Below are positions 1 through 8,727 of a stretch of 64,000 bases of DNA, piece after piece; within the stretch, counting starts at the first letter, position 1; every line of letters starts with the position of its first letter. Where the stretch lies: assembly GCF_029946185.1 (NCBI RefSeq), contig NZ_JAQSEA010000010.1, positions 1 to 64,000 of the forward strand, written 5' to 3'. Origin of the DNA: Prosthecobacter sp. (GTDB lineage Bacteria > Verrucomicrobiota > Verrucomicrobiia > Verrucomicrobiales > Verrucomicrobiaceae). The notes below the pieces were generated by a model. It did no database searches and was not told the DNA's origin. It saw only the letters and a program-made list of their open reading frames with translations. The translations under genes and the position numbers were made by a program.

Positions 1-474
1 TCGAATGTGGACCGCATGCTTGCGCCGGACTTTGATTTCGTTGTGGATGCCATTGACCGGACTTCGATCAAAGCGCTCATCATCGCCAAATGTCACGCTC
101 GTGGTCTGCCGGTCATTACGTCGGGATCTGCGGGGGGGCGGCGTGATCCCACCGGCATCAAGATCGCCGATCTCGGTCACGCGGGAGCTGATCCTTTGCT
201 CCGAGGCGTGCGTCAGTGCCTGCGCCGCGAACACGGCTTTGAGAAGAGCGAGCAAGGCCGCCCGATCACGATGGGCATTCCCTGTGTGTTTTCCATGGAG
301 AAACCGGTGTTTCCGTGGGCGGATGGGTCCTGCTCTCTCGAAGCTGAGACCGGTGCCGAAACTGGGCTGCGCCTCGACTGCGCCGCTGGTTTTGGTGCTG
401 CGACATTCGTCACCGGAACGTTTGGCTTTGTGCTCGCGGCGGAGGTGGTGAGAAAGGTTCTGGAAGTAGATTGA
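1..474 (+). CDS. tcdA: tRNA threonylcarbamoyladenosine dehydratase TcdA (C-terminal part, 5' end outside window)
   Basis: E1-like (ThiF/MoeB fold) enzyme that uses ATP to cyclise the t6A base at tRNA position 37 to ct6A. The reading frame is open from base 1, so the N-terminal Rossmann/ATP-binding half lies upstream of the window. The visible part matches the family closely: the strand with VVDAIDRTSIKA, the SGSAGGRRDPT segment, the IADLGHAGADPLLRGVRQ region and the end of the fold with DCAAGFGAATFVTGTFGF. The remaining length fits the C-terminal 155 or so residues of the roughly 265-residue E. coli protein. The following gene is on the other strand, ending 2 bases after it. Identification is by remembered family similarity. 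Confidence 0.9.
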   Translation, partial: SNVDRMLAPDFDFVVDAIDRTSIKALIIAKCHARGLPVITSGSAGGRRDPTGIKIADLGHAGADPLLRGVRQCLRREHGFEKSEQGRPITMGIPCVFSMEKPVFPWADGSCSLEAETGAETGLRLDCAAGFGAATFVTGTFGFVLAAEVVRKVLEVD

Positions 475-475
475 G

Positions 476-895
476 TTACGACGCCAACGGATTTTTCCAA
501 CGCAGACAGATGCAGTTTGAGAAGTCGGCGTCGTTCGTATGCAGCTCTGCGCTGTGTTCAATGGCCAGCGCCGCGAGGTGCGCATCAGAGAGGGCGGCTC
601 CAGTCCAGCCAATCTTTTCCAACTCATCCCAGTGCTGGGGTGTGGGGTAAAGCAAGGTGACGTTTGGCGCAGCGATCCAACGTTTAACTTCAGACAAGGC
701 ATCCGCGAGGGGCATGGGAGGCTGGATGACTCTGGGATTTGTCATCAGTCGTACAAACCCGAGAACGACATTCAGTGGCAGGCCCACCTCCTCACCCCGC
801 GTCATAACATCCTCTCACCACAATCGGGCTGCCACATGGTCAGGTGCAGTCAAATTGTAGGCGTAAATAAGCAGATTGATGTCTGGCAGAATCAT
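476..895 (-). pseudogene. vapC: VapC-like PIN-domain toxin interrupted by an in-frame TGA
   Basis: The full frame runs from an ATG at 895 that overlaps the stop of the vapB-like gene. It starts MILPDINLLIYAYN, a PIN-domain opening with its first metal-binding Asp at residue 5. Codon 27 (bases 817-815) is TGA, in the context LW-stop-EDVMTRGEE where PIN proteins usually carry two Trp, so a TGG-to-TGA change is the simple explanation. The frame then continues to a normal PIN end with Asp residues near the C terminus (LSDAHLAALA, LHTNDADF). A restart at Met31 would lack the catalytic first strand. It could instead be a sequencing error, or a deliberately silenced toxin that leaves the antitoxin behind. 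Confidence 0.75.
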
Positions 896-1155
896 GATTT
901 CTGCCGGGCTAGAAAGGCATCGACATCCAGTTGATCAGCCAGCCGGTTCAATTTCTGCAATGGAAGACCGGGTGCAAAGATGCCCTGGTGTGGACGAATG
1001 CGAAAGGGCGTCGAAGACGCGGCCATGTGGGTCGGTTTGCCGAGTGCTGTGCGTAGCAGGCTGAACGCCACCTCGGCCACTGGCTGTCCTTTTTGCTGCG
1101 CTGCTGCGCGGAGCAAACCTGCAAGATCGTCGTCAAGCGTGAGTGTCGTAGGCAT
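892..1155 (-). CDS. vapB: VapB-like antitoxin
   Basis: Small 87-residue protein lying directly upstream of, and overlapping by four bases (ATGA), the vapC-like gene. The N-terminal part (MPTTLTLDDDLAGLLRAAAQQKGQPVAEVAFSLLRTAL) has the strand plus two-helix layout of a ribbon-helix-helix DNA-binding domain. The C-terminal half (about residues 45-87) should be the toxin-binding tail. In this family the pair normally represses its own promoter. With the toxin apparently broken, the antitoxin may now be an orphan. Exact VapB subfamily not recognised. Confidence 0.7.
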   Translation of the reverse strand: MPTTLTLDDDLAGLLRAAAQQKGQPVAEVAFSLLRTALGKPTHMAASSTPFRIRPHQGIFAPGLPLQKLNRLADQLDVDAFLARQKS

Positions 1156-1269
1156 GGCAGAAGAATGCCATAGGCTGCGAAATCGCCCAATGATTTTTTT
1201 TGCGACGCCAAGGAAGCCCTTGAGAGCAAAATGGAAGGAGGTGCTGACTAAGCAATCACCGGCACTGCG

Positions 1270-1650
1270 TTACTTCACCACCGGCTTGCCGGCTGTTTCC
1301 CAGCCGCCGAAGCCGTCATCCAGATGGATGAGGTTTGTGAAGCCGAGTTTTTCCAAAATCGGGAGGGCGCGGGTGCTGCGGCCACCGGCCTGGCAGTGGA
1401 CGAGGGTGGGCTGGGTCTTGTCGAGTTTGCCAAGCTGCGCTTCGAAGTCTTTCGACATGATGTCGATGTTCTTCGCGCCTTTGATGTGACCGTCTTTGAA
1501 CTCATCCGGCGTGCGCACATCAATGATGGCGGTTTTACCTTCGGCGATGATCTTGGCGGCTTCGTCGGCTTTGACGTGTTTGGCGGGGTCTGCGGCGAAC
1601 ATAAGGATGGGAAGGAGAAGCAGGAGGGTGGTGAGGAGGAAGGTTTTCAT
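1270..1650 (-). CDS. Secreted rhodanese-like domain protein
   Basis: A 126-residue protein made of an N-terminal signal peptide (MKTFLLTTLLLLLPILMFAA) and a single rhodanese domain. The domain shows the usual landmarks: IIDVRTPDEFKDGHIKGAKNIDI and an active-site loop CQAGGRSTRA whose Cys is the persulfide carrier, then the C-terminal GGWETAGKPV. It probably acts in the periplasm as a sulfurtransferase or sulfide/thiol-handling protein; the substrate cannot be told. It may be co-transcribed with the membrane-protein gene upstream on the same strand (34-bp gap), though nothing ties their functions. Confidence 0.88.
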   Translation of the reverse strand: MKTFLLTTLLLLLPILMFAADPAKHVKADEAAKIIAEGKTAIIDVRTPDEFKDGHIKGAKNIDIMSKDFEAQLGKLDKTQPTLVHCQAGGRSTRALPILEKLGFTNLIHLDDGFGGWETAGKPVVK

Positions 1651-1683
1651 GGGATGTTAGAGTTTCAAGTTTAAGGTTTCAAA

Positions 1684-2211
1684 TTAGACCGAGCAGTGAA
1701 CTTCGACGGACATGTGGCTGAGGCGCTGATAAAGCTTTCTGAGGGCGAGCAGGGGCCACCAACGGTAGAGGTAGATTTCGAGCGGCTTCCACATGGCCAC
1801 CCAGCCGATGATGGTGAGGCCTTCGCGGGAGACGGTCTGCCAGTTGGAGGCAGCGGGGATGAGCAATGTGGCGGCAAACTGGCAGGCACCGAGGAATAGG
1901 AGGCCGATGAGAAGGGATGCGCGCCCTTCGCGCATGAGCTGCTTGAAATCGCGCAGCGCCATCGCGGCGCGATAGTCAAAGTAATGGGAGATGGAATTCG
2001 CGACGAGCTGTCGTGCATCGGCGATATCGGAAGGATGTTTTGCCAGATGCACGACGAGCTTCAAATCATGTTTGCGCGGGTGTTCCTGCGCCCAGCTGAC
2101 GATGAATTCTTCAGCATCGTGATCCAGATCACGCTCATGGAATGGGGAGGGGTCCAAGGAGTTGAACAACTGGCTCAACTCCGTGAGATTGACCTCGATG
2201 AGTTCGGTCAT
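1684..2211 (-). CDS. Hypothetical two-helix membrane protein
   Basis: A 175-residue protein. The first 100 residues are soluble and acidic, rich in His and Asp (HERDLDHDAEEFIVSWAQEHPRKHD). After a basic linker there are two likely membrane helices (SLLIGLLFLGACQFAATLLI and GLTIIGWVAMWKPLEIYLY), followed by a short Arg-rich tail. I recall similar proteins in diverse bacteria only as conserved hypotheticals with no assigned role. The start is the first Met, 22 bases downstream of the superoxide dismutase stop, so both may form one transcript with the rhodanese gene. Confidence 0.7.
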   Translation of the reverse strand: MTELIEVNLTELSQLFNSLDPSPFHERDLDHDAEEFIVSWAQEHPRKHDLKLVVHLAKHPSDIADARQLVANSISHYFDYRAAMALRDFKQLMREGRASLLIGLLFLGACQFAATLLIPAASNWQTVSREGLTIIGWVAMWKPLEIYLYRWWPLLALRKLYQRLSHMSVEVHCSV

Positions 2212-2233
2212 AAGCGTGATGCGGTGAAGACGC

Positions 2234-2950
2234 TCACGCCTTCGCTGCAGCGTAGCCCTTGGCGACTTCCGCCCAGTTCACCACGTTCCACCAGGCGGCG
2301 ATGTAGTCGGGGCGCTTGTTTTGATACTTGAGGTAGTAGGCGTGCTCCCAGACATCGAGGCCGAGGATCGGGGTGCCGAGGTCAGCGGCATCGACAATGC
2401 CTTTCATGAGCGGGTTGTCCTGGTTTGGCGTGGAGGTGACCTTGAGCTTGCCATCCTTGGTGACGATGAGCCAGGCCCAGCCGGAGCCGAAGCGCTTGGT
2501 GCCGGCTTCGCCGAAGAGCTTTTTGAAGTCGTCGATGCTGGTAAAGGTGCTCTGAATCGCTTCACCGAGTTTGCCTTCGGGGCCGGTCGGGCCGCTGCCG
2601 GCCGGGGCCATCCATTTCCAGAACCAGCTGTGGTTCACGTGGCCGCCACCATTGTTGCGGATGGCGGTCTGGGAGGCTTCAGGGAGCGATTTGATGTCGG
2701 AGACCAGTTTGATGGTGTCGGTCTTGCTGATATTCGCCGCTTTGAGTGCATCGCCGAGCTTGGTGATGTACCCGGTGTGGTGCTTGCCGAAGTGGATGTT
2801 CATCGTCAGGGCGTCGATGTGGGGCTCCAGGGCTTCGGGTGCGTAGGGAAGGGGGGCTTGGGTGAGATCCAGCGCATGACTGCTGGCGGGAACAAGAAGT
2901 GAGCCCGCGAGGGTGGCGGTGCTGGTGGTGAGGAAGTGGCGGCGGTTCAT
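2234..2950 (-). CDS. sodA: Superoxide dismutase (Fe/Mn family) with Tat signal
   Basis: Converts superoxide to peroxide and oxygen. The N terminus [26 protein letters not shown] is a typical twin-arginine export signal, so the enzyme should fold in the cytoplasm and act outside it. The mature part has the family layout: the first metal His in MNIHFGKHH, the second in [11 protein letters not shown], and the final Asp and His in [19 protein letters not shown]. The pair GGGHVNHS and STPNQDNPL (Gln near the metal) points to the manganese or cambialistic type rather than strict iron type; this is inference from motif memory. Exported SODs of this family are less common than cytosolic ones. Confidence 0.93.
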   Translation of the reverse strand: MNRRHFLTTSTATLAGSLLVPASSHALDLTQAPLPYAPEALEPHIDALTMNIHFGKHHTGYITKLGDALKAANISKTDTIKLVSDIKSLPEASQTAIRNNGGGHVNHSWFWKWMAPAGSGPTGPEGKLGEAIQSTFTSIDDFKKLFGEAGTKRFGSGWAWLIVTKDGKLKVTSTPNQDNPLMKGIVDAADLGTPILGLDVWEHAYYLKYQNKRPDYIAAWWNVVNWAEVAKGYAAAKA

Positions 2951-3057
2951 ATTATTGGGGTGTGGTTGAAGTCACAGAATACGAATTTTGAGGGGGGGAT
3001 GTCACGGCGAAAGTGCCGCGTGCAATCTTTTGTCACCGTGGTAGCTTGGGATTCGTT

Positions 3058-4128
3058 ATGGCCGCAGTCACCCATCCCCCCGAATGGACCACTCCGCAGT
3101 CCTCTTTTCGTTCTCGCGACGATTGGAGCCTGAAATGGTGGGTGATGTTCGCGCTGATTCTCTCGGTGGTGTTTCACATGATGCTCGTGGTGGGGTTTGA
3201 CACACTGGGCATTTCGAATGTGACGCCGACCAAGCCGCGTGATGTGCCCGAGCGTTTGCGCATCAGCGAGCAGGTGCTGAAAGACCAGCAGGCCATCCAG
3301 GAGATCCCGGAAATCATCGCTCCCGGGAATGTGCCGGACATGAAGGCCTTTGAGCCCAAGCTGGATGATTTCGACAAGCTGCAGGAACTGCCCAAGAACC
3401 AGGAGATCGACCTCACGCCGAACGTGAAGGAGATCACCAATTTCCTTCGTGCCAATGATCCGGGTGACGGTGCGCCCGGCATGCCCAAAGGCAGCGACAT
3501 GGCGAAGCTGCTGGCCCCTCAGACCATGGATGGGCCGGACATCGCCGCAGAGATGGCCAGCGTGCGCCGGGATGTCTTGTCCAAGCCTATGTCTGAAAAG
3601 CAAATGCTGCTGGATGCGGGAGCCGTGGACCCCGGTGATGGGGGTAAGATGGACAGCGGCCTGCTTGACGCTGTGAAAAGCCAGAGCACCACGGCCGCCT
3701 CCGGCGCGCGAGTGAAGGGCTTCAGCAATCTCGATGATCTGCTCGGCGGCGGCGGCAAGATGGGCGGTAGCACGGCCCCGATTCTGATGCCAACCGATCT
3801 GCTGTTTGAGTATGGCAGCGACCAGCTTGCCGAAGCCGCGCGCCTCAGCCTGATGAAGCTGGGTTTCCTCATTCAAAAAAACCCTGACTCGCTTTTCATT
3901 ATCGAAGGGCACACCGACAGCTTTGGTGGTGAGGACTACAATCTCGAACTCAGCATCCGCCGTGCGAGTGCGGTGGTGAGCTGGCTGCGCGAATCCCTTG
4001 GCTTGGGCACGGACCGCATTCAGGCCGTGGGCATGGGCAAGTCGAAACCCATCGTCAGTGTCGCGGGTACGCCGGAGCAGCAGGGCATGAACCGCCGTGT
4101 GGAAATCAAGGTGCGGCCGAAAAAGTAA
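3058..4128 (+). CDS. Inner-membrane-anchored OmpA-domain protein
   Basis: I chose the ATG at 3058 (356 residues), as the 15 upstream in-frame codons look non-coding. A single N-terminal membrane helix (about residues 30-50, WWVMFALILSVVFHMMLVVGF) is followed by a long, low-complexity periplasmic linker rich in Pro, Asp and Gly. A C-terminal OmpA/MotB peptidoglycan-binding domain covers about residues 240-356, with the landmarks LFEYGSDQL, EGHTDSFGGEDYN, RIQAVGMGKSKP and NRRVEIKV. The layout recalls TonB-like anchors that clamp the peptidoglycan. It is divergent from the superoxide dismutase gene and followed after 27 bases by a multi-spanning membrane protein. Confidence 0.85.
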   Translation: MAAVTHPPEWTTPQSSFRSRDDWSLKWWVMFALILSVVFHMMLVVGFDTLGISNVTPTKPRDVPERLRISEQVLKDQQAIQEIPEIIAPGNVPDMKAFEPKLDDFDKLQELPKNQEIDLTPNVKEITNFLRANDPGDGAPGMPKGSDMAKLLAPQTMDGPDIAAEMASVRRDVLSKPMSEKQMLLDAGAVDPGDGGKMDSGLLDAVKSQSTTAASGARVKGFSNLDDLLGGGGKMGGSTAPILMPTDLLFEYGSDQLAEAARLSLMKLGFLIQKNPDSLFIIEGHTDSFGGEDYNLELSIRRASAVVSWLRESLGLGTDRIQAVGMGKSKPIVSVAGTPEQQGMNRRVEIKVRPKK

Positions 4129-4155
4129 CCCGTTTCACGTCAACCACGCAGACGC

Positions 4156-5634
4156 ATGTCGGTAAAGTCCGTTTTCCTGCAGTTAACGAAACAATGGCTG
4201 CGCGGCGGCCGCTGGGTGGTGATGGTTGCATGTTTGATCTTTTTTGCGTGGTGTTACATGCGGGCCTTTCAGCGGCAGGGGATCATCCGTTCGGATTCAC
4301 TTACCGGGCACGAGCGGGCTTATCTGAATGCCGCCATCGAAACGCGGCATGATCTGACGCCGGATTTTTCCAAAAGCGTTTCCCAGCCGCTGAACGACTG
4401 GCTGCCGCACCGTACGGATGGCGTGGTGCGCCCGCTCTGGCCCTGGCTGGCCGCATGGAATGTCGGGGCGGAACAGCCCCTCTCAGCCGGTGCCTTGAGT
4501 GCGGAGGACCAGCGTGTGCTGCGATTCAGCAAGCTCTGGCTCATGGGGCTGAGCCTTGGCTTTTTGATGATGCTGGGGCTGGCGGCGGCACGGGCGTTTT
4601 CAGTGCCGGCGGCGCTGCTCACGATTTTGACCATTGGCTTTGGCGTGCTGCTGCCTTCCACCGCTGAGTTTTCACCCGATGTGTTGTTTCAGCTGCTGTT
4701 TCTGCTCACCTGGGTGTGCTGTGTCGCAGCGTTGAAGCGCAATTCCCTCTGGCTTTATGGCTTGATCGGTTTTCTGTCGGCGCTGGCCAATCTGACGCTG
4801 CCGACCGCCACCACGCTGGTGCTGGTTTTTATAGCCGTGAGCACACTGCGCTGGCTGTGGGGCTGGGTCCTGGCCCACTGGCCGCACGAAGGCGGCACGT
4901 CACTCTGGGTCTGGCGCAATCACTGGCTGGGCATGGTTCTGCTGGTGGCGTGTCATCTGATCACCGTGGGGCCCATGATGGCGAACTCGAAGGAGAAACT
5001 GGGAGATGCCACACCCTTTCACTGGCGCTGGTTCGAAAACGAACCGGCCATGCAGCAATGGACGGCAGTGCACCGGACGCGCGAAGCTTTGCAGGCCGTA
5101 CCGGCAGATGAACTGCCAAGTTATAAGAACTACCTCGCAACACATGCGCCCAATGCGAGGCAGGAGCGCTTTTGGCAGGGCGGGCTGAAAATGATGGATG
5201 CAGTGCTGCAATTCCCCTGGAGTTTTGATTCGCTGCCGCATGAACGCGGTGTGTTTGTGATCGTTTTGGCCAGTATTTTGGGCCTGCTGCTGTTGATCAT
5301 CGCGTTCGTGGCGCCGCGTGCGGCGCATGCCGGGCAGGCGTTGCATCCTGAAACGGCCCCGCTGGCTTTGTTCGGCATCTTGGCATTTGTGGCCTGCTCC
5401 CTAGATTTCGGCTGGGACTTGCCGGTGCTGACCTGGGGGAATCGTCATCTGGCCTTGTATCCGCCGCTGGTGCTCAGCCTGCTCTGGGCCAGTGAGGCGC
5501 TGGTGCATCGTGCACGCCGCCGGAAAATGTGGCTGCCGGTCTTTGTGATCTACGAAACCGTGCTGTGGACGCTCTGTATTCTGGCCTTCTGGAGAGTGAT
5601 CGCGGTCTTGCAGCCGGTCTCTTTCGCGGCATGA
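4156..5634 (+). CDS. Polytopic membrane protein, glycosyltransferase-like layout
   Basis: A 492-residue protein with one N-terminal membrane helix (VVMVACLIFFAWCYMRAF), an extracytoplasmic loop carrying HERAYLNAAIETRHDLTPDFSKS, then about eight further helices grouped in pairs and a second large soluble loop (residues 275-355). The overall plan, helix-loop-many helices, is that of membrane glycosyltransferases of the GT-C kind, but I see no diagnostic Asp pair and do not assign that activity. It sits between the OmpA-domain gene and the HAD phosphatase gene (16-base gap), all on one strand, suggesting a cell-envelope operon. Confidence 0.6.
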   Translation: MSVKSVFLQLTKQWLRGGRWVVMVACLIFFAWCYMRAFQRQGIIRSDSLTGHERAYLNAAIETRHDLTPDFSKSVSQPLNDWLPHRTDGVVRPLWPWLAAWNVGAEQPLSAGALSAEDQRVLRFSKLWLMGLSLGFLMMLGLAAARAFSVPAALLTILTIGFGVLLPSTAEFSPDVLFQLLFLLTWVCCVAALKRNSLWLYGLIGFLSALANLTLPTATTLVLVFIAVSTLRWLWGWVLAHWPHEGGTSLWVWRNHWLGMVLLVACHLITVGPMMANSKEKLGDATPFHWRWFENEPAMQQWTAVHRTREALQAVPADELPSYKNYLATHAPNARQERFWQGGLKMMDAVLQFPWSFDSLPHERGVFVIVLASILGLLLLIIAFVAPRAAHAGQALHPETAPLALFGILAFVACSLDFGWDLPVLTWGNRHLALYPPLVLSLLWASEALVHRARRRKMWLPVFVIYETVLWTLCILAFWRVIAVLQPVSFAA

Positions 5635-5650
5635 CTGCGCGCCCCTATTC

Positions 5651-6457
5651 ATGGCTGCCCCCAAACATCGTTTCATTCTCTGCTTCGACTTCGACGGCAC
5701 TCTCATCCATCCGGGGAGCGACCCCGTGTTTCATCCGGGGCTCGGGCAGATGATTCAACTGCTGCGCGAACAAGGAGCGGCGTGGGTGATCAATACGGGG
5801 CGCGGTTTGAGCCAGACGACTGAAGGGCTCGCGCAGCATGGCATCTACATTGAGCCTGATTTCATCATTGCGCAGGAGTGTGATATTTATAAGCCGGGCT
5901 TCTTCAGCCGCTGGACCGACTACGGCTCATGGAACCGGCTGGCACGGCGTGCGCAGGAGCGGTTCGTCAAAGACCACCAGGCATCTTTGCAGGACATCCG
6001 CCGCATGGTGGAGACGCAGACGCAGGCCTCATTCATCAGCGGTGGAGAGGGGGAGATGGGCATTGTGGGCACCACTGATTACGAACTCGACGGCATCTGT
6101 GCTTACATCGACAACCACGCCCGGCAGTTCCCGGACATTGGCTATCATCGCAACGGCATCTATCTGCGCTTTTCGCACAGCGGGTACAGCAAAGGCACCG
6201 CCCTCAGTGAGCTTGCGCGCCTGCTCGGACTGGATGCCTCAGTGTGCTTTGCGGCCGGGGACAATTTCAATGACCTCAGCATGCTGGATCCGCGCCATGC
6301 CCGCATGATCGCCTGCCCTGGCAACGCGTTGGAACCGGTGAAACAGATCGTGCATGCACGAGGCGGATTCATCGCCACCCGCTTCGCCAGTGAGGGCATG
6401 ATGGAGGCTCTGACGCATTTTTTTGGCAATTCTCAGGCTCCGGCAGCCTTATTTTAA
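5651..6457 (+). CDS. HAD-superfamily hydrolase (Cof/SPP-like)
   Basis: A 268-residue phosphatase-like protein. HAD motif I is at residues 11-15 (DFDGTL, nucleophile and acid Asp), motif II includes the Thr of VINTGRGLSQTT, motif III is a Lys in YSKGTALSELARLLG, and motif IV is GDNFNDLSML. The cap between motifs II and III is of the type found in Cof and sucrose-phosphate-phosphatase proteins, so a sugar phosphate or similar small phosphoester is likely. Substrate unknown. It follows the membrane protein gene by 16 bases, and rplU starts 112 bases later, probably from its own promoter. Confidence 0.85.
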   Translation: MAAPKHRFILCFDFDGTLIHPGSDPVFHPGLGQMIQLLREQGAAWVINTGRGLSQTTEGLAQHGIYIEPDFIIAQECDIYKPGFFSRWTDYGSWNRLARRAQERFVKDHQASLQDIRRMVETQTQASFISGGEGEMGIVGTTDYELDGICAYIDNHARQFPDIGYHRNGIYLRFSHSGYSKGTALSELARLLGLDASVCFAAGDNFNDLSMLDPRHARMIACPGNALEPVKQIVHARGGFIATRFASEGMMEALTHFFGNSQAPAALF

Positions 6458-6569
6458 CAATTCTAAGGCTTTCGAAGGAAGTTTTCCCTTGCCGAATGGG
6501 GTGACGTGTGGAAATCTCTGCGCCCCTCGCCCCAAAATGGCGAAGGACAACTCTCTTACTTTTCAGGTT

Positions 6570-6884
6570 ATGGCATACGCAATCATCAAAACAGGCGGCA
6601 AGCAGTATAAAGTCTCCGTGGGCGACAAGTTCGACGTGGAAAAACTCGAAGCTGCTGAAGGCGACATCGCCACTTTCGACCAGGTGCTCGCCGCCGGTGA
6701 AGGCAGCAGCATCACCGTGGGCGCTCCTACCGTGGCAGGCGCCAGCGTCTCCGCCAAGGTAATCAAGCAGCACCGTGCTGACAAGGCCACCACCTTCAAG
6801 TTCCGCAAGCGCAAGGGCTTCCACAAGACTCGTGGTCACCGCCAGCCGCTCACCCTCGTGCAGATCACTGCCATCAACGCTTAA
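6570..6884 (+). CDS. rplU: 50S ribosomal protein L21
   Basis: A 104-residue large-subunit protein beginning MAYAIIKTGGKQYKV, which is the family signature, and ending with the RNA-binding KFRKRKGFHKTRGHRQPLT. An upstream in-frame extension exists, but the Met at 6570 gives the canonical N terminus. It is followed 19 bases later by rpmA, the usual order; the two form a short operon closed by a rho-independent terminator. Confidence 0.97.
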   Translation: MAYAIIKTGGKQYKVSVGDKFDVEKLEAAEGDIATFDQVLAAGEGSSITVGAPTVAGASVSAKVIKQHRADKATTFKFRKRKGFHKTRGHRQPLTLVQITAINA

Positions 6885-6903
6885 TTTTTAACTCTCTCTT
6901 CTT

Positions 6904-7179
6904 ATGGCCCATAAAAAAGGACAAGGTTCCGTCAAAAACGGTCGCGACAGCCAGAGCAAGCGTCTTGGCGTCAAGAAATTCGGCGGCGAAGCCGTCATCG
7001 GTGGCAACATCATCCTCCGCCAGCGTGGTACGAAGTGGGTTCCAGGCCGTAACGTCGGTCTTGGCCGTGACCACACCATCTTCGCTCTCGTGGCTGGCCG
7101 CGTCCTTTTCGACAAGGAAGGCCGTCGTGTGAACGTCGAGCCTGAGGCTGCCGAGCCAGCTGCTGCCCTCGTGGCATAA
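6904..7179 (+). CDS. rpmA: 50S ribosomal protein L27
   Basis: A 91-residue protein starting [22 protein letters not shown], the highly conserved N-terminal tail that reaches the peptidyl-transferase centre. The core [23 protein letters not shown] follows. No removable N-terminal extension of the Firmicutes kind is present. The Ala/Glu-rich C-terminal tail is slightly longer than in E. coli. Second gene of the rplU-rpmA operon. Confidence 0.97.
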   Translation: MAHKKGQGSVKNGRDSQSKRLGVKKFGGEAVIGGNIILRQRGTKWVPGRNVGLGRDHTIFALVAGRVLFDKEGRRVNVEPEAAEPAAALVA

Positions 7180-7203
7180 GCGATCAAACAGTTATTTTTA
7201 TCA

Positions 7204-7231
7204 GGGCGCGGATCACCTCCGCGCCCTTTTT
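7204..7231 (+). terminator. Rho-independent terminator of rplU-rpmA
   Basis: A perfect 9-bp stem, GGGCGCGGA pairing with TCCGCGCCC, closes a 5-base loop (TCACC) and is followed directly by five T. It lies 24 bases after the rpmA stop and before the cysH promoter region. Confidence 0.92.
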
Positions 7232-7308
7232 CTTGCCCAATTTCCGTGATGGAATCCTATTTCCTACTTTACACATCGGGAATCAGGTGAATACTCCGCG
7301 CCCCTCGC

Positions 7309-7965
7309 ATGAATCCCGACCAAATCCAAGCTCTCAACGATGCCGCCCGTGGCCAGTCGCCGCAGGAGATCATTAAAACCGCTCTGGCGCATGCCGAAAC
7401 CGGGGCCATCGTTACCACGAATTTCCGTCCGTATGAGGCGGTGATCCTGCACCTCGCCACCGAGCAGAGCGCAGACATTCCGATTCTTTGGGTCGATCAC
7501 GGCACCAATCTCCCTGAAACCTACCTCTTTGCAGAAAAGAGCCGCGCCCGGCTGGGCCTCAATCTTCAGGCCTATCTGCCGAAAATGACCGCTGCCCACT
7601 GGTTGGCGCTTAATGGCGGACAGATTCCGATGCCGGATGAAGTCGAGCGCGTGGAATCCTTCAGCCGCATCATGAAGCTGGAGCCCTTTGAGCGCGGCAT
7701 GCGTGAACTGGCCCCGAAAGTGTGGATCACCGCGCTGCGCAAGGAGCAGAACCCCCAGCGTGCCGCCACGCTGCAGCCCTTCATGTGGGATGCCAAGTTC
7801 AACTGCCTCAAGGTGAACCCCATCCTCGAATGGACCCCCGTGGAGATGGACGCCTACCTGGCCGAACACAAGCTGCCGAACGAGCGCACCTACTACGATC
7901 CCGCCAAGGGCGACGAAAAGCATGAGTGTGGCCTGCACGCCAAGCTCGTCACTGACAAAGCCTAA
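7309..7965 (+). CDS. cysH: Phosphoadenylyl-sulfate reductase (thioredoxin-dependent)
   Basis: Reduces activated sulfate to sulfite. The 218-residue protein has the adenylyl-binding fold with ALAHAETGAIVTTNFRPYEAVIL, PILWVDHGTNLPETY, WITALRKEQNPQRA and the C-terminal ECGLH active-site Cys. The Cys-Cys pairs that hold a 4Fe-4S cluster in APS reductases are absent, which points to PAPS rather than APS as substrate. First gene of the sulfate assimilation operon; a transporter gene follows 6 bases later. No Shine-Dalgarno sequence is obvious before the ATG. Confidence 0.88.
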   Translation: MNPDQIQALNDAARGQSPQEIIKTALAHAETGAIVTTNFRPYEAVILHLATEQSADIPILWVDHGTNLPETYLFAEKSRARLGLNLQAYLPKMTAAHWLALNGGQIPMPDEVERVESFSRIMKLEPFERGMRELAPKVWITALRKEQNPQRAATLQPFMWDAKFNCLKVNPILEWTPVEMDAYLAEHKLPNERTYYDPAKGDEKHECGLHAKLVTDKA

Positions 7966-7971
7966 GCGTTC

Positions 7972-8715
7972 ATGGAACTGCCTGATCACTTTCTTCTGTA
8001 CGTCCTGGCCGGCTTCGTCGCTCAATTGATCGACGGCGCACTCGGCATGGCCTACGGCGTGAGTGCTTCGTCTTTGCTGTCCGTCTTCGGTGTGTCTCCG
8101 CAGGTGGTCAGTGCCACGGTGCATGCGGCAGAATGCTTCACCACGGGTGCCTCGGGCCTCTCCCACCATGCGTTTGGCAATGTGGACCGCACGTTGTTTC
8201 GTCGGCTGCTCATACCTGCTGTGGTCGGTGCGGTCGTGGGTGCCTATGTGCTCACCTCGATCGATGGCAAGGTACTGAAGCCCTACATCTCCATCTATCT
8301 GGTGATCATGGGCGCGGTGATCATCGCCAAGGCCTTCACTCGTGTCCCGCCGCGCAAGGTCACCACACACCTCGCCCCGTTGGGATTCTTTGGCGCGCTG
8401 GTCGATGCGATGTGCGGCGGCGGCTGGGGGCCCATCGTGGCATCGAACCTCATCATCCGTGGCAATGACACGCGCATCACGGTCGGCAGTGTCAACGCCG
8501 TGGAGTTCTTCGTCACGCTCGCCGCTTCCATCACCTTTTTCCTGACCATTGGCCTCACGCATTGGAACATCATCCTGGCGCTCGCCATCGGCGGTGTCAT
8601 CGCTGCGCCCTTCGCTGCGTGGGCCGCGAAGCACATCCCGCACAAGCCTTTCATGGTGCTTGTCGGCGTGCTGATTGTCGTCATCAATTCCCTCCGCATT
8701 TTCAAGATTCTTTAA
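7972..8715 (+). CDS. TSUP-family sulfite/sulfate transporter (TauE/SafE)
   Basis: A 247-residue membrane protein with about seven or eight helices and the twofold repeat of the TSUP family: LIDGALGMAYGVSASSLL in the first half and ALVDAMCGGGWGPIVASNLII in the second. It sits between cysH and cysD, spaced by 6 and 12 bases. It therefore most likely moves sulfate in, or sulfite/thiosulfate across, the inner membrane for the assimilation pathway. Direction and substrate are inference from position. Confidence 0.88.
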   Translation: MELPDHFLLYVLAGFVAQLIDGALGMAYGVSASSLLSVFGVSPQVVSATVHAAECFTTGASGLSHHAFGNVDRTLFRRLLIPAVVGAVVGAYVLTSIDGKVLKPYISIYLVIMGAVIIAKAFTRVPPRKVTTHLAPLGFFGALVDAMCGGGWGPIVASNLIIRGNDTRITVGSVNAVEFFVTLAASITFFLTIGLTHWNIILALAIGGVIAAPFAAWAAKHIPHKPFMVLVGVLIVVINSLRIFKIL

Positions 8716-8727
8716 TTTACCCGTCTC

